64,000 nt of DNA. Source: Pseudomonadota bacterium. GTDB lineage: Bacteria; Bdellovibrionota; Bdellovibrionia; Bdellovibrionales; JACTMU01. The stretch is taken from NCBI GenBank assembly GCA_014584465.1, contig JACTMU010000014.1, positions 62,001-126,000 on the forward strand. Reading direction: 5' to 3'. Positions within the stretch are counted from its first letter, which is position 1. Each line of letters begins with the position of its first letter. The notes beneath the pieces are model-generated. The model was not told where the DNA came from. It did no database searches and saw nothing but the letters and a program-made list of their open reading frames with translations. The translations under genes were made by a program, and so were the position numbers. This document shows, one piece after another, positions 54,296 to 62,721 of the stretch.

Positions 54296-55246
54296 ATGAG
54301 AGGTCTAATTTCTTTTTGCCGTATTTTTTTGGGCGTGGGTGCAGTCGGGACTCTGTTTTTATTGAATGTGGCATTTGCCAAGCAGGGAGTTCTTGTCACT
54401 GCCCATGGCGGAGCTCACCATGGTGGAGGTCATCATGGCGGAGGCAACCTCAATGGATGTCAAAGTGATCATGTGGCGCCATGGGATCGAAATGTGATTG
54501 AGGCGGTTGCAAAGGCCAATGAGACATTGCAGTTGGATGTGGAGATCGCATTTGGGATGTGGGACACGCAATGCATAGCCAATGCGATCACTCGTTTGGA
54601 TGAGAAGATGGCAAATCGGGGCGAGCAGTTAACGGAACTGGTTGTTCTACCTCTCTTTCTTTCTGATCACAGCACGGTGATTCGCGCACAGAAATACATC
54701 TTGAAACAGTCTGAGATCAATCCACTACCTATGGAGTTAGATCAGGTTGAATTTTCAGGGAGGATCGAGTTTCTTTCGGCCATGAACTTTGATGAGATCA
54801 TCAGTCAGATCGTGAAGAAGAGGGCTGGCGAATTGGTCGATCAGGGTAAGAGCTTGGGAACTGAGACCGCTGCGAAGATGGAGTTGACTCTGGTGATGCA
54901 TGGACCTGTCTCGTTCAAGGACAACCATAGGTGGTTGGAGATGGGACACAGATATGCCAGTGATTTGACCGACCTGGGTTTTGCGGAGATTCACGTTGTG
55001 AGTCTTCAAGATGATGCAGAGAGTCCTGTCCGAGATCGTGCAAGTCAAATTTTGCGTGAAAATGTCTCGGGCGCAGTTCAGCGAGGACACTTGTCTTTGG
55101 TGTTGCCCCTATTGATCTCTACAAATGGTATTGAAAAGGGGATTGTCGAGCGGCTTGCCAACCTCAACTATGTTTGGCAAGGAAAGACCTTGCTTCCTGA
55201 TGAGATCTTTTCTCAATTTATCATCCACAGATTGCAGAATCTCTAG
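54296..55246 (+). CDS. Exported CbiX/sirohydrochlorin-chelatase-like tandem protein with His-rich loop
   Basis: The 316-aa product has a signal peptide (about 1-28, ending NVAFA). Two repeats of the CbiX fold follow: GVLVTAHGG with ELVVLPLFLSDHSTVI in the first, and LTLVMHGP with LSLVLPLLISTNGIE in the second. A His/Gly-rich stretch (HHGGGHHGGG) directly after the first strand resembles the metal-storing loops of long CbiX proteins. Chelatases are normally cytosolic, so export is odd; a periplasmic metal carrier is an alternative. An AAAGGAGAG site precedes the ATG. Confidence 0.68.
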   Translation: MRGLISFCRIFLGVGAVGTLFLLNVAFAKQGVLVTAHGGAHHGGGHHGGGNLNGCQSDHVAPWDRNVIEAVAKANETLQLDVEIAFGMWDTQCIANAITRLDEKMANRGEQLTELVVLPLFLSDHSTVIRAQKYILKQSEINPLPMELDQVEFSGRIEFLSAMNFDEIISQIVKKRAGELVDQGKSLGTETAAKMELTLVMHGPVSFKDNHRWLEMGHRYASDLTDLGFAEIHVVSLQDDAESPVRDRASQILRENVSGAVQRGHLSLVLPLLISTNGIEKGIVERLANLNYVWQGKTLLPDEIFSQFIIHRLQNL

Positions 55247-55442
55247 TGGTGTTGAAGAAGAAGATTCATTTGAATTGTGCGCAAATGTCGCAGGTTCAAA
55301 TTTGAGCGGGCTGATCACAGGACTCAAGGGGTGAATCAGCTCGATCGGAAGGGCTTCAACCCGGATCCGGGTTTCAATTCCGACCCGAAATGTTGTGAAT
55401 AGTCATTGTCCTTGTGGATGCACTCAAGCTATTCTCTTTGCT

Positions 55443-56213
55443 ATGGTTGTCTTCAAGAATGTCGTTAAGCGGTTTGGTGAGCGTACCGTGCTCAATGGAA
55501 TCTCTTTTGAAATTCCGGAGGGAACCATACTTTTTATCCTTGGAACTTCGGGAACTGGAAAGTCGGTCTTGCTCAAAAATATAGTAGGTCTTTTAAGGCC
55601 CGATGAAGGTGAGATCTGGGTTGATCATCAAGAGGTCTCTCGATTAAGTGAAGAGGAGTTTTTTCCCGTTAGGAAGAAGTGCGGAATGGTTTTTCAGCAT
55701 CCAGCACTCTTTGACTCATTGACGGTCTTTGAGAATGTGGCCTTTGGACTTCGCCGCCATTATCGACTTTCCCATGAGGATCTTCATCAGAAGGTGGTAC
55801 AATGCTTGAAATGGGTTAAGCTTGAGGGCATTGAAGAAAAACTTCCTGCAGATATTTCCTATGGGATGCAAAAACGGGTCAGTCTGGCACGAACCGTGGC
55901 CATTGAACCTAAGATTTTGCTTTTTGATGAACCAACCACGGGATTAGATCCTGTGACAACCAATGCCGTTAATAAACTGATTCTTGAATTGTCTCGAGAT
56001 CTTCGGACCACCTCCATCATTGTGAGTCATGATATGCAATGCGCTCTTGATATTGCTGATCGCATCATTGTTTTGGACCAAGGTTCAGTTGTGGTGGATG
56101 GAACGCCCGAAGAGCTCAAAGCGAGCGATCAGCCTCTTGTGAAAGAGTTTCTTAGGGAGGTTTTGAATGCGGATCCACGAGATCAATCCACTTTGGGGGC
56201 AGGGGTGCAATGA
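55443..56213 (+). CDS. mlaF: MlaF-type ABC ATPase of a lipid transporter
   Basis: The 256-aa ATPase starts at MVVFKNVVKRFG; a GTG 16 codons earlier (55395) is an alternative. It has Walker A GTSGTGKSVLL, the signature-region DISYGMQKRVSLAR, Walker B ILLFDEPTTGLDP and SHDM. The MlaF family drives phospholipid movement between membranes. The signature motif (SYGMQKR) is the variant typical of Mla/Ttg2 ATPases. It overlaps the first mlaE by 4 bp. Confidence 0.9.
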   Translation: MVVFKNVVKRFGERTVLNGISFEIPEGTILFILGTSGTGKSVLLKNIVGLLRPDEGEIWVDHQEVSRLSEEEFFPVRKKCGMVFQHPALFDSLTVFENVAFGLRRHYRLSHEDLHQKVVQCLKWVKLEGIEEKLPADISYGMQKRVSLARTVAIEPKILLFDEPTTGLDPVTTNAVNKLILELSRDLRTTSIIVSHDMQCALDIADRIIVLDQGSVVVDGTPEELKASDQPLVKEFLREVLNADPRDQSTLGAGVQ

Positions 56214-56986
56214 AAGCGGTGATGGGTATTTTAGATGACATCGGGTCATGCATGATATTTGTTAAGGAGATTTTTCGGACCTTTTTTAGATTTCCTTGTT
56301 CGTTTCATTCTGTTTGTGATCAGATTTGGCACGTCACTTTTCAGAGCCTTTCGACAACCGCGCTTGCGGGATTTTTTGTCGGAGCAATCATGACGGTTCA
56401 ATTTACTCTCCAGGTGGCTCAGTATGGTGCTCTTGGATATCTAGGAGGACTTTCCACAAGTGGTACGATTCGCGAAGTTGGTCCTCTATTGATTGCGTTT
56501 ATGTTAAGTGGAAAGGTGGGTGCATTTACATCGGCTGAGTTGGGAACGATGCGTGTTACCGAGCAGATCGATGCCATTCGTTGTCTCGGAGCAAATCCAT
56601 TGCAAGAGATCATCTTACCTCGATACATAGCCATCATTATTTCCAGCTTCTTTCTGTTGACGGTTGGCCTGATCATGTCCATTGCAGGTGGGCTGTTATT
56701 GGGAATCTACTTTTCTGGAATCAATCCTGAACAATATTTAAAGCACATTCCAACCATCGTGACGTTGCCCTCGATCTTAAGCGGTGTTTTTAAGTGTTTT
56801 GTCTTTGCGGTGGTCCTTGCTTCGATCTGTACCTACAAAGGATATCATACCTTTGGCGGGGCTAAGGGTGTTGGAAGATCGGTCATCAATACGGCGGTCG
56901 CGAGCATGGTGAGTCTTGTTGTGGCAGATTGGTTAACCTCTCTTGTAGGGGAGACAGCTCTGCAGATTGTAATGGAGTTTGTATGA
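56210..56986 (+). CDS. mlaE: MlaE-family permease, first copy
   Basis: The 258-aa inner-membrane protein has the MlaE core: FVGAIMTVQFTLQVAQYGA, EVGPLLIAFMLSGKVGAFTSAELGTMRVTEQIDAI-type region (LSGKVGAF, TEQIDAIRCLGANP) and GGAKGVGRSVINTAVAS at the end. About five helices. It overlaps mlaF by 4 bp and the second permease by 4 bp. In place of the usual arginine in the SRVGAG motif it has GKVGAF, unlike the second copy. Confidence 0.88.
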   Translation: MKAVMGILDDIGSCMIFVKEIFRTFFRFPCSFHSVCDQIWHVTFQSLSTTALAGFFVGAIMTVQFTLQVAQYGALGYLGGLSTSGTIREVGPLLIAFMLSGKVGAFTSAELGTMRVTEQIDAIRCLGANPLQEIILPRYIAIIISSFFLLTVGLIMSIAGGLLLGIYFSGINPEQYLKHIPTIVTLPSILSGVFKCFVFAVVLASICTYKGYHTFGGAKGVGRSVINTAVASMVSLVVADWLTSLVGETALQIVMEFV

Positions 56987-57762
56987 TCTTGATCGACTCC
57001 TTGGGGGCCTCCGTTCATTTGTGGGGTAGGAATGTTTTTGAATTTTTGACCCTGATTGCATTGAGCGTTCGAGGACTCTTTTCTCCACCCTTTCGAATGC
57101 GCGAGATCGTCCGACAACTCTATGTGATCGCCAATGAGAGTGCGTTGATCATTGTCTTTTGTGTCTGTTTTGCAGCTGCAGTTATCATCATCGAGGCATC
57201 GTTTCACATGAAGTTGGTCATTCAGAACGACGCCATGGTGCCTGGTTTTGCCGCTATGTTGATCTTGCGAGAACTTGCTTCTGTGGTTGCAGCCCTTCTT
57301 TTAACATCGCGCGTAGGAGCGGGGATTGCTGCAGAAGTGGGCACGATGCAAATTACAGAACAGATCGATGCTTTAAAGATGCTTGGGATCAACCCTGTTC
57401 AGTTCTTAGTTGTCCCCCGGTGGGTGGCATGTACGGTGGGCCTCTTTCTGCTGTCGATCATTGCCAACGTAACCTGTTTTGCAGGTGCCATGATGGTTTC
57501 AACCTTCCGGCTTGGGTTTACAGCAGGTGGATTTATCAGTGCGGCCGCCACATTTGTGAGTTTAAGAGATCTAGCATTTGCTTCGATCAAGGGAGCGGCG
57601 TTTGGAGCGGTGATCCCCCTGTTCAGTTGCTATTTTGGTTTTAGGTGTAAGGCCGGAGCTGAGGGGGTAGGGTTTGCGACCACGAACAGTGTTGTTGCAA
57701 CCTCGATCTGTATTATTGTTATGGACTTTATTTTATCATGGATATTTGCAAATTTTTACTGA
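56983..57762 (+). CDS. mlaE: MlaE-family permease, second copy
   Basis: The 259-aa protein starts MILIDSLGASVHLWGRN at an ATGA overlap with the first permease. Core motifs are LILRELASVVAALLLTSRVGAGIAAEVGTM-type (RELASVVAALL, SRVGAGIAAE), TEQIDALKMLGINPVQFLVVPRW and CKAGAEGVGFATTNSVVATS. It is clearly related to but different from the first permease, so the transporter probably uses a heterodimer rather than the MlaE homodimer of E. coli. Confidence 0.88.
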   Translation: MILIDSLGASVHLWGRNVFEFLTLIALSVRGLFSPPFRMREIVRQLYVIANESALIIVFCVCFAAAVIIIEASFHMKLVIQNDAMVPGFAAMLILRELASVVAALLLTSRVGAGIAAEVGTMQITEQIDALKMLGINPVQFLVVPRWVACTVGLFLLSIIANVTCFAGAMMVSTFRLGFTAGGFISAAATFVSLRDLAFASIKGAAFGAVIPLFSCYFGFRCKAGAEGVGFATTNSVVATSICIIVMDFILSWIFANFY

Positions 57763-57851
57763 CGCTTTACGATGATTGTCCTAACCTAACTGAGTGGTTG
57801 GAGCGAAATGGTCAGACAAATAGGATGGTTTCGGCTAACAGCCCCTATCTA

Positions 57852-57945
57852 GGGGCTGTCCGGTAATTCGCTTTTTGATCGATTTTGATAAGTTTTTCTT
57901 ATACCGAGGCGGGCCGACGAAGGGCTAGCCAGAGGCGCTAACTTG
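57852..57945. repeat. Repeat family A copy between mlaE and mlaD
   Basis: It starts GGGGCTGTCCGGTAATTCG after TATCTA, which is itself preceded by CAGCCCC, so that CAGCCCCTA and TAGGGGCTG make a perfect hairpin. The interior has AAGTTTTTCTTATACC and GGCTAGCCAGAGGCGCTAAC. The right inverted end is missing. The copy separates the permease genes from the mlaD gene. Confidence 0.8.
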
Positions 57946-57986
57946 AGTTGCGATTTTACGTAATGGATTCGTTTCAGGGACGGACA

Positions 57987-58763
57987 ATGAAGGTCGAAAC
58001 AAAGGTCGGATTTCTTTTTTTGATAACATTGGCGATGGTGGGTCTCTTTGCGTATTATTTGGGTGCGTTCAACCCATTTACGAATCGCAGTGATCTCTAC
58101 GTGACCTATAATTTTGCAGGAGGTCTTGAAGTTGGATCTCCAGTTCGCGTGATGGGGATTAAGGTTGGAAAAGTCAGTGCCATAGAGTTTGATCCCAACA
58201 TGAAAGATGATCAGGGTCGCGAGGTCAAGTTGCGCATTCGAATCGCAGTTGATCGCAAGGCGTGGCCGACCATTCGTCGAGACAGTCAGTTTTTTATTAA
58301 TCTTGCAGGAGTGATCGGTGAGAAGTTTCTAGAGATCACACCAGGCAGTGTCGATGCAGAGCGGGTGGAGCCGGGTTCGATCATGCGAGGTGTTGATCCA
58401 CCGCGAATCGATCAGCTGATCTCCCAGAGCTACAGCTTGGCTGGACGAATGATCGAGTTTGTCGAGAAAAATGAGGGGACAGTGGTTGAGACGATGGATC
58501 GCATAGAGTCCCTTGTAAATAATCTGAACCGTACACTGGTCCTTCTAGACCAGGTTTCTAAGAACAAGAGAATCTCCAAGCTTTTTGATAATTCGATCCT
58601 GATCACAGAGGACTTAGCTGCACTTACCTCAAAGTTGCGTAGCAAACGGGCAGAAGAGAGCTATGAGATTGTCTATGAGATTTTAAGTCGGCTTAAGGGG
58701 CTTGATGAGAAGGAGATTCGCAAGTTTCTTCAAGAAGAGGGGATTCGCGCCAGAATCTTCTGA
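57987..58763 (+). CDS. mlaD: MCE-domain (MlaD-type) lipid-binding protein
   Basis: The 258-aa product starts MKVETKVGFLFLITLAMVGLF (one membrane anchor); in-frame starts at 57963 and 57948 are alternatives. The MCE domain (about 35-125) has VTYNFAGGLEVGSPVRVMGIKVGKV and FINLAGVIGEKFLEITPGS. A helical tail (about 150-258) follows. It is the periplasmic ring of the Mla transporter. It is separated from mlaFEE by about 220 bp containing a repeat, so it may be transcribed differently. Confidence 0.88.
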   Translation: MKVETKVGFLFLITLAMVGLFAYYLGAFNPFTNRSDLYVTYNFAGGLEVGSPVRVMGIKVGKVSAIEFDPNMKDDQGREVKLRIRIAVDRKAWPTIRRDSQFFINLAGVIGEKFLEITPGSVDAERVEPGSIMRGVDPPRIDQLISQSYSLAGRMIEFVEKNEGTVVETMDRIESLVNNLNRTLVLLDQVSKNKRISKLFDNSILITEDLAALTSKLRSKRAEESYEIVYEILSRLKGLDEKEIRKFLQEEGIRARIF

Positions 58764-58833
58764 AATGGCACCTGAAAAGGGATCGTTCATTCAACGGACC
58801 TGGTCGCGTAGGAGTTGAGGGGGTAAATATTTG

Positions 58834-59472
58834 ATGAGGAATTCGACAGAGAGAAGGTTTGGGACCAAACAGGGATGGTCACTCATGTGGTGTTGGGCGG
58901 TCCTCTTCACTTTTACATATTTCTCTCAGATTGGATGGTCGGCACCCTCAAAATCCTCTTCCAGTCGGACCTCAATCGAAAAATATCGAGAAGGAGAAGA
59001 TCTTCGAAAATCTCGACGAGCTGGGGTTGGATTTTCTCTGATGGGTCCGGCCGGCTTGGCAGGTGTTCAAATGGAGCTTAATTTTGTATCGAATTTTGGG
59101 TTTCAGATTGGAGTTGGGCAGGGAGGGGAGTTTCAATCCTTTACGGTTCAGGTGAGACGTTACACGCACGGAGAATCTTTTTGGCCCTATCTAGGTCTTG
59201 GATATTCGAGATGGTATACGATTGGAAACCCTAGAGGACCGTTGACCAAGACTTCACCAGAAATATTGGGTGAGAAGTTTCTAAGTGAATCGGCTCTCAA
59301 GGAGGGTGTGTTTTCAGAAGATCTTTTGTTTCCGTCGATTGGAATACAGTATGTGAAGATGTCAGGCCGATGGGCTGGAATTGCGGCGTTTGCAGAAATC
59401 ATTATTCTGATGGATCTTGGCGATCTCGTGGTTGCCCCCACCGGAACGTTGGGGTTTTTCTACTATTTCTGA
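58834..59472 (+). CDS. Exported barrel-like protein downstream of mlaD
   Basis: The 212-aa product has a basic N-terminus, a hydrophobic export segment (LMWCWAVLFTFTYFSQIGWSA) and a body with amphipathic strands (GFQIGVGQGGEFQSFTVQVRRY, YLGLGYSRWYTIG) ending in the aromatic GTLGFFYYF. This fits a small outer-membrane barrel. Following mlaD, it may be an envelope partner of the lipid transporter. The family is not recognised. Confidence 0.55.
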   Translation: MRNSTERRFGTKQGWSLMWCWAVLFTFTYFSQIGWSAPSKSSSSRTSIEKYREGEDLRKSRRAGVGFSLMGPAGLAGVQMELNFVSNFGFQIGVGQGGEFQSFTVQVRRYTHGESFWPYLGLGYSRWYTIGNPRGPLTKTSPEILGEKFLSESALKEGVFSEDLLFPSIGIQYVKMSGRWAGIAAFAEIIILMDLGDLVVAPTGTLGFFYYF

Positions 59473-59504
59473 TCTTGTTCCCAGATCTGATGTTCATTAG
59501 CGAT

Positions 59505-59545
59505 AAAACAAAAAAACCCCCGGCAGAGCCGAGGGTTCCTTGAGG
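59505..59545 (-). terminator. Rho-independent terminator of the H1-like gene
   Basis: On the minus strand CCCTCGGC-TCT-GCCGGGGG forms a GC-rich stem followed by TTTTTTTG. It lies about 25 bp after the stop of the lysine-rich gene. Confidence 0.88.
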
Positions 59546-59566
59546 CGCTTACATTTGACAAAGGGC

Positions 59567-59734
59567 TTAGGCTTTAGCCTTTTTCGCTCTTCGTTTTCGT
59601 GTCTTACGTGTTGTTTTCTTTGCTGCTTTTTTTGTAGCTTTCTTACGTGTCTTTCTCTTTGTAGTCGTAGCTTTTGCAGCTGACTTTTTTGTTGTTCGCT
59701 TCTTACGTGTTGATTTCTTTCTAGCTTTTGCCAT
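59567..59734 (-). CDS. Lysine/arginine-rich histone H1-like protein
   Basis: The 55-aa product starts MAKARKKSTRKKR at the ATG with AGGAGG upstream. It consists almost only of Lys, Arg, Ala and Thr in KKAxKK-type repeats, like the C-terminal tails of histone H1 and bacterial KA-rich DNA-binding proteins. It probably binds and compacts DNA. It has its own promoter and terminator, which suggests strong independent expression. Confidence 0.8.
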   Translation of the reverse strand: MAKARKKSTRKKRTTKKSAAKATTTKRKTRKKATKKAAKKTTRKTRKRRAKKAKA

Positions 59735-59799
59735 TGATTTCCTCCTAGGATGGGTACTCAATGTTGTTAATAAAAAACTTTTAAGCGTCCTTGTTTCTC

Positions 59800-59827
59800 A
59801 GTGTACTGATGTGACTCTATTCGTCAA
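59800..59827 (-). promoter_or_regulatory. Predicted sigma-70 promoter for the H1-like gene
   Basis: On the minus strand TTGACG (-35, 59822-59827) and TACACT (-10, 59800-59805) are 16 bp apart, about 65 bp upstream of the ATG. Confidence 0.55.
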
Positions 59828-59881
59828 CATTTTTTTTATTCTTTAGCACTTTTTTTGCTTTTTTTTCTAATGAGGTGATTT

Positions 59882-60631
59882 TTGATGATCGTGGTTGTCT
59901 TTCTTTTGTTCACTTTCCAGTTGATGTGCGGATTTCGAATTTTGAAAAGTTGGGTTGATTCGAAATTAATCTCGTCACAACAAATGACAAAAATTGGCAC
60001 CACTGCATTGATGGGTGATCTGATCATAACTCTGTTTTGGCCAAGAGGCTGGGTCACACTCATCTTCTATGTGATTCTCAAATTCCTTCTCATGAAAGGA
60101 GCTGAAGTTCTCATTCGTCACTATCGAGAAAAGCTCTTTGAGCGACGGTTTTCTGACTTCATGACCAAGCTGATTCTCAAAATGCAGATGGGGAGCTCAT
60201 TTCGTCAGTCCCTAGGAGAACTTTCTCGTCAAAGCGATGCTTTTACGCAACAAATTTTGAATAAAATCGTCGACGTTGTGACTTTTTCACAACATTTTGA
60301 TGAAAATCACAGCAGTGAATTTCTTGTCGAGGTGATATCCGAGTTTAAACGAATCGATCAGGAGTCTCACACGGCTTTGAAGCATTTGAGAGCGTTTCAC
60401 AGGAAGTTAAAGAAGCAAGACGAATTCCGACGTAAATCCGGTCAGGTCACCCGGCAGATTCGCGTTCAATCGGCAATGTTGGCTGTACTTTATCTTGCTA
60501 CTCTCATCTTTGTGGGATTCCAATTTGATCTAAGAAGGAATCTCTGGATTGTGACAACATCAGCTTTGGTGTTCATTGCAGGGCTTGTCTGGGTGGCCTT
60601 GGGGGGGAGAAAGAGAGAGTGGAGGGTTTAG
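59882..60631 (+). CDS. TadB-like type II secretion F-domain protein
   Basis: The 249-aa membrane protein has N-terminal helices (MIVVVFLLFTFQLMCGF, VTLIFYVILKFLLM), a cytosolic helical domain with QMGSSFRQSLGELSRQSDA, QVTRQIRVQSAMLA and two C-terminal helices. This matches the TadB/TadC T2SSF platform proteins weakly. The start is TTG or the following ATG (59885). It is coupled to the next gene (13-bp overlap). No TadA ATPase is adjacent. Confidence 0.55.
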   Translation: MMIVVVFLLFTFQLMCGFRILKSWVDSKLISSQQMTKIGTTALMGDLIITLFWPRGWVTLIFYVILKFLLMKGAEVLIRHYREKLFERRFSDFMTKLILKMQMGSSFRQSLGELSRQSDAFTQQILNKIVDVVTFSQHFDENHSSEFLVEVISEFKRIDQESHTALKHLRAFHRKLKKQDEFRRKSGQVTRQIRVQSAMLAVLYLATLIFVGFQFDLRRNLWIVTTSALVFIAGLVWVALGGRKREWRV

Positions 60632-61053
60632 CACCGCCACTGCAATGTCTATTGGATGTTAGGGCCTCAATTGAGAGTGGAAAATCCGTGCGCACCAGTC
60701 TTTTGGCTTATATTTCGAGTCGAAAGGGTTCCTTTGCCACTCTCTTGGGTCACTGGCTGGCAACCATTGAACACAAACGAGATCCGAAAGCAATTCTTGA
60801 TTCAACAGGGAGTCTCTATCGGCGATCTCTTTTAGAAATATTTGAACTTGGGCTTAATGGGCATCCCATTTTGCAAAAACTCATTGAGTTTGAGGAGGAG
60901 TTGGTGGCCGCCTGTGAAGAGGAGATTCAGAGAGATCTCGACCTGCTTCCCTTCAAGTTGCTTTGTCCGCTCCTTTTTTGTCAATTTCCAGCGTTCTTAC
61001 TTCTATTGTTGGGACCAATATTTGTGCAACTTCTTCAGGAGCTCAGTCAATGA
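60619..61053 (+). CDS. TadC-like T2SSF fragment protein
   Basis: The 144-aa product starts with GTG inside the end of the previous gene. It has a helical cytosolic part (SIESGKSVRTSLLAYISSRKG, RRSLLEIFELGLNGHP) and a C-terminal membrane hairpin with LPFKLLCPLLFCQFPAFLLLLLGP, typical of the second half of a T2SSF protein. It is half the usual length. With the preceding gene it may form a split TadB/TadC platform. Confidence 0.55.
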   Translation: MEGLAPPLQCLLDVRASIESGKSVRTSLLAYISSRKGSFATLLGHWLATIEHKRDPKAILDSTGSLYRRSLLEIFELGLNGHPILQKLIEFEEELVAACEEEIQRDLDLLPFKLLCPLLFCQFPAFLLLLLGPIFVQLLQELSQ

Positions 61054-61547
61054 GTCAGGCCCTTTGGCTCTATCTTCTTTGTATGCAACTCCTTATCGTT
61101 GAAATTGCGACCTGCACATCGCTGACTCAAAGTTACGCCCGCTCGGATGATTTGGGAACTCAGATGCAGCTACTTATGTCAGCCCAGTCTAAGAGGGAGG
61201 TGATCTCAAATTTGAGGACTTTTCAAAAGGTACAGAGGATACGCCACCTCTGTACTCAGGAACTCAAAGAGAAGCGGGTGCCCTTTGGGTGCTTTGAGCT
61301 TCTCGACCTTGAAAAGAGGCTCCGTCTCATTTCGATACAGAAGTGGCGAGACTTCTATCGCTGGCTCGACGAGATTTGTCTATCAACTCTCATGCTCCAG
61401 GAATCCGTCGTGCAGGGCCCAGATCAATCGATCCAATTGGGCCCCAGATGTAAAGCGCAATTAGGGAAAAGTCGAGCAACAGAGCGCTATCGCAACACCG
61501 AGGAGGATGCAGTCCTCCTCTTCTCATCCCGATTAGACCCACCCTAG
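61050..61547 (+). CDS. Small membrane-anchored protein of the Tad-like cluster
   Basis: The 165-aa product starts at an ATGA overlap with the previous gene. The N-terminus (ALWLYLLCMQLLIVEIATC) is a membrane helix, and the remainder is charged and helical (TFQKVQRIRHLCTQELKEKR). A frame open further upstream lies within the preceding gene and is not used. Pilin-like or TadE-like anchoring is possible but not supported by a motif. Confidence 0.55.
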   Translation: MSQALWLYLLCMQLLIVEIATCTSLTQSYARSDDLGTQMQLLMSAQSKREVISNLRTFQKVQRIRHLCTQELKEKRVPFGCFELLDLEKRLRLISIQKWRDFYRWLDEICLSTLMLQESVVQGPDQSIQLGPRCKAQLGKSRATERYRNTEEDAVLLFSSRLDPP

Positions 61548-61714
61548 TTTTCCGATCAACTTCTCTCCGATTTGAATTTTGTCCAGTGAACATTTTGTGC
61601 TCATTTGATTGAACTTCAATCCAGAAATAAAATTTTTCGAAAAATGGAGCGGATTGATGGACCCTCAGCTGTTGCCAATTGACAACAAATTATGAAAGTG
61701 AGCTACTTGAGTGC

Positions 61715-62536
61715 ATGAATCAACTTGAAGCAGTGCTACTTGGTGTTATTCAGGGTCTGACCGAGTTCCTCCCCATTTCGAGTTCTGGCCATTTGGTTTT
61801 ATTTCAGCGCTTGGTTGGGCTTACGCAGCACGATATTGCTTTTGATGTGGTCGTCCATTTAGGTACGCTTTTGTCGGTGATCACAATCTATCGGAAGACC
61901 CTCATCGATCTTCTTGGCGAATGCCTCCTTATATTGAAGGCAGGGACGAGAAAGACGGAAAGATCGAAATTGATTCTATGGATCATTGCGGGCTCAATTC
62001 CTACTGCGATTATGGGACTTCTCCTTAAGGATTTCTTTGAGTCCCTATTTTCCAACCTACTTTCTGTGGGGATATCATTGTGGATAACAGGAATTTTCTT
62101 GTTCCTAACGAAAAGGGTCAATCGAACCGAGAGTGCAGTTACCTCCTATGATTTGAAGCAAGCGGTGGAGACATTGTCACTCAAAAAGGCTCTTTTGATT
62201 GGCTTTGCCCAGGGTTGTGCGATAGCGCCAGGCATAAGTAGATCAGGGATGACCATTGCAGCTGCTCTTTTTTTGGGTGTAGAGCGCAGCACGGCGGCTC
62301 TTTTTAGTTTTCTCCTGGCGATACCTGCAGTGAGCGGAGCGGCTTTGCTTGAGCTTCGCGATGTCAATTGGAATCAGAATTGGCAATCTTGCCTGACAGG
62401 ATTTCTGGTCTCTTATATGGCAGGATTGATTGGGCTCACCTTAGTCATTCGGGCAGTCAAGAGAGGAAGACTTGAAATATTCAGTCCCTACCTTCTTTTA
62501 GTGGGTGCTTTGACCATCGTCCTCCATTTCTTTTAA
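61715..62536 (+). CDS. uppP: Undecaprenyl-diphosphatase
   Basis: The 273-aa inner-membrane enzyme of the BacA/UppP family recycles the cell-wall lipid carrier. The start is MNQLEAVLLGVIQGLTEFLP; earlier in-frame TTG at 61679 is less likely. Motifs are SSSGHLVLFQRL (with the first Glu motif in GLTEFLP) and GFAQGCAIAPGISRSGMTI. The stop codon TAA shares its AA with the start of a family B repeat. Confidence 0.93.
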   Translation: MNQLEAVLLGVIQGLTEFLPISSSGHLVLFQRLVGLTQHDIAFDVVVHLGTLLSVITIYRKTLIDLLGECLLILKAGTRKTERSKLILWIIAGSIPTAIMGLLLKDFFESLFSNLLSVGISLWITGIFLFLTKRVNRTESAVTSYDLKQAVETLSLKKALLIGFAQGCAIAPGISRSGMTIAAALFLGVERSTAALFSFLLAIPAVSGAALLELRDVNWNQNWQSCLTGFLVSYMAGLIGLTLVIRAVKRGRLEIFSPYLLLVGALTIVLHFF

Positions 62537-62633
62537 CCCGGATCTGAAATTAGAAATGGGCTAAAAACCATGAAAGCCGCCACCAGAGCAGAAGTGCTCG
62601 AAAAAATAGACCTCACCGTATCACTGGGGATAC
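62535..62633. repeat. Repeat family B half-copy at the uppP stop codon
   Basis: It starts AACCCGGATCTGAAATTAG, overlapping the uppP TAA, and continues identically to the left two thirds of the 51.1 kb copy up to ACTGGGGATAC. The right inverted end is absent. Confidence 0.85.
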
Positions 62634-62721
62634 TTAAGAACTTCCCGCTTGCGTACTTGTTGCAAAAGGAGGCGAAAAAACGATAAGATGCTTGGGTCAT
62701 CAAGTAGGATAGGGAGGTATA

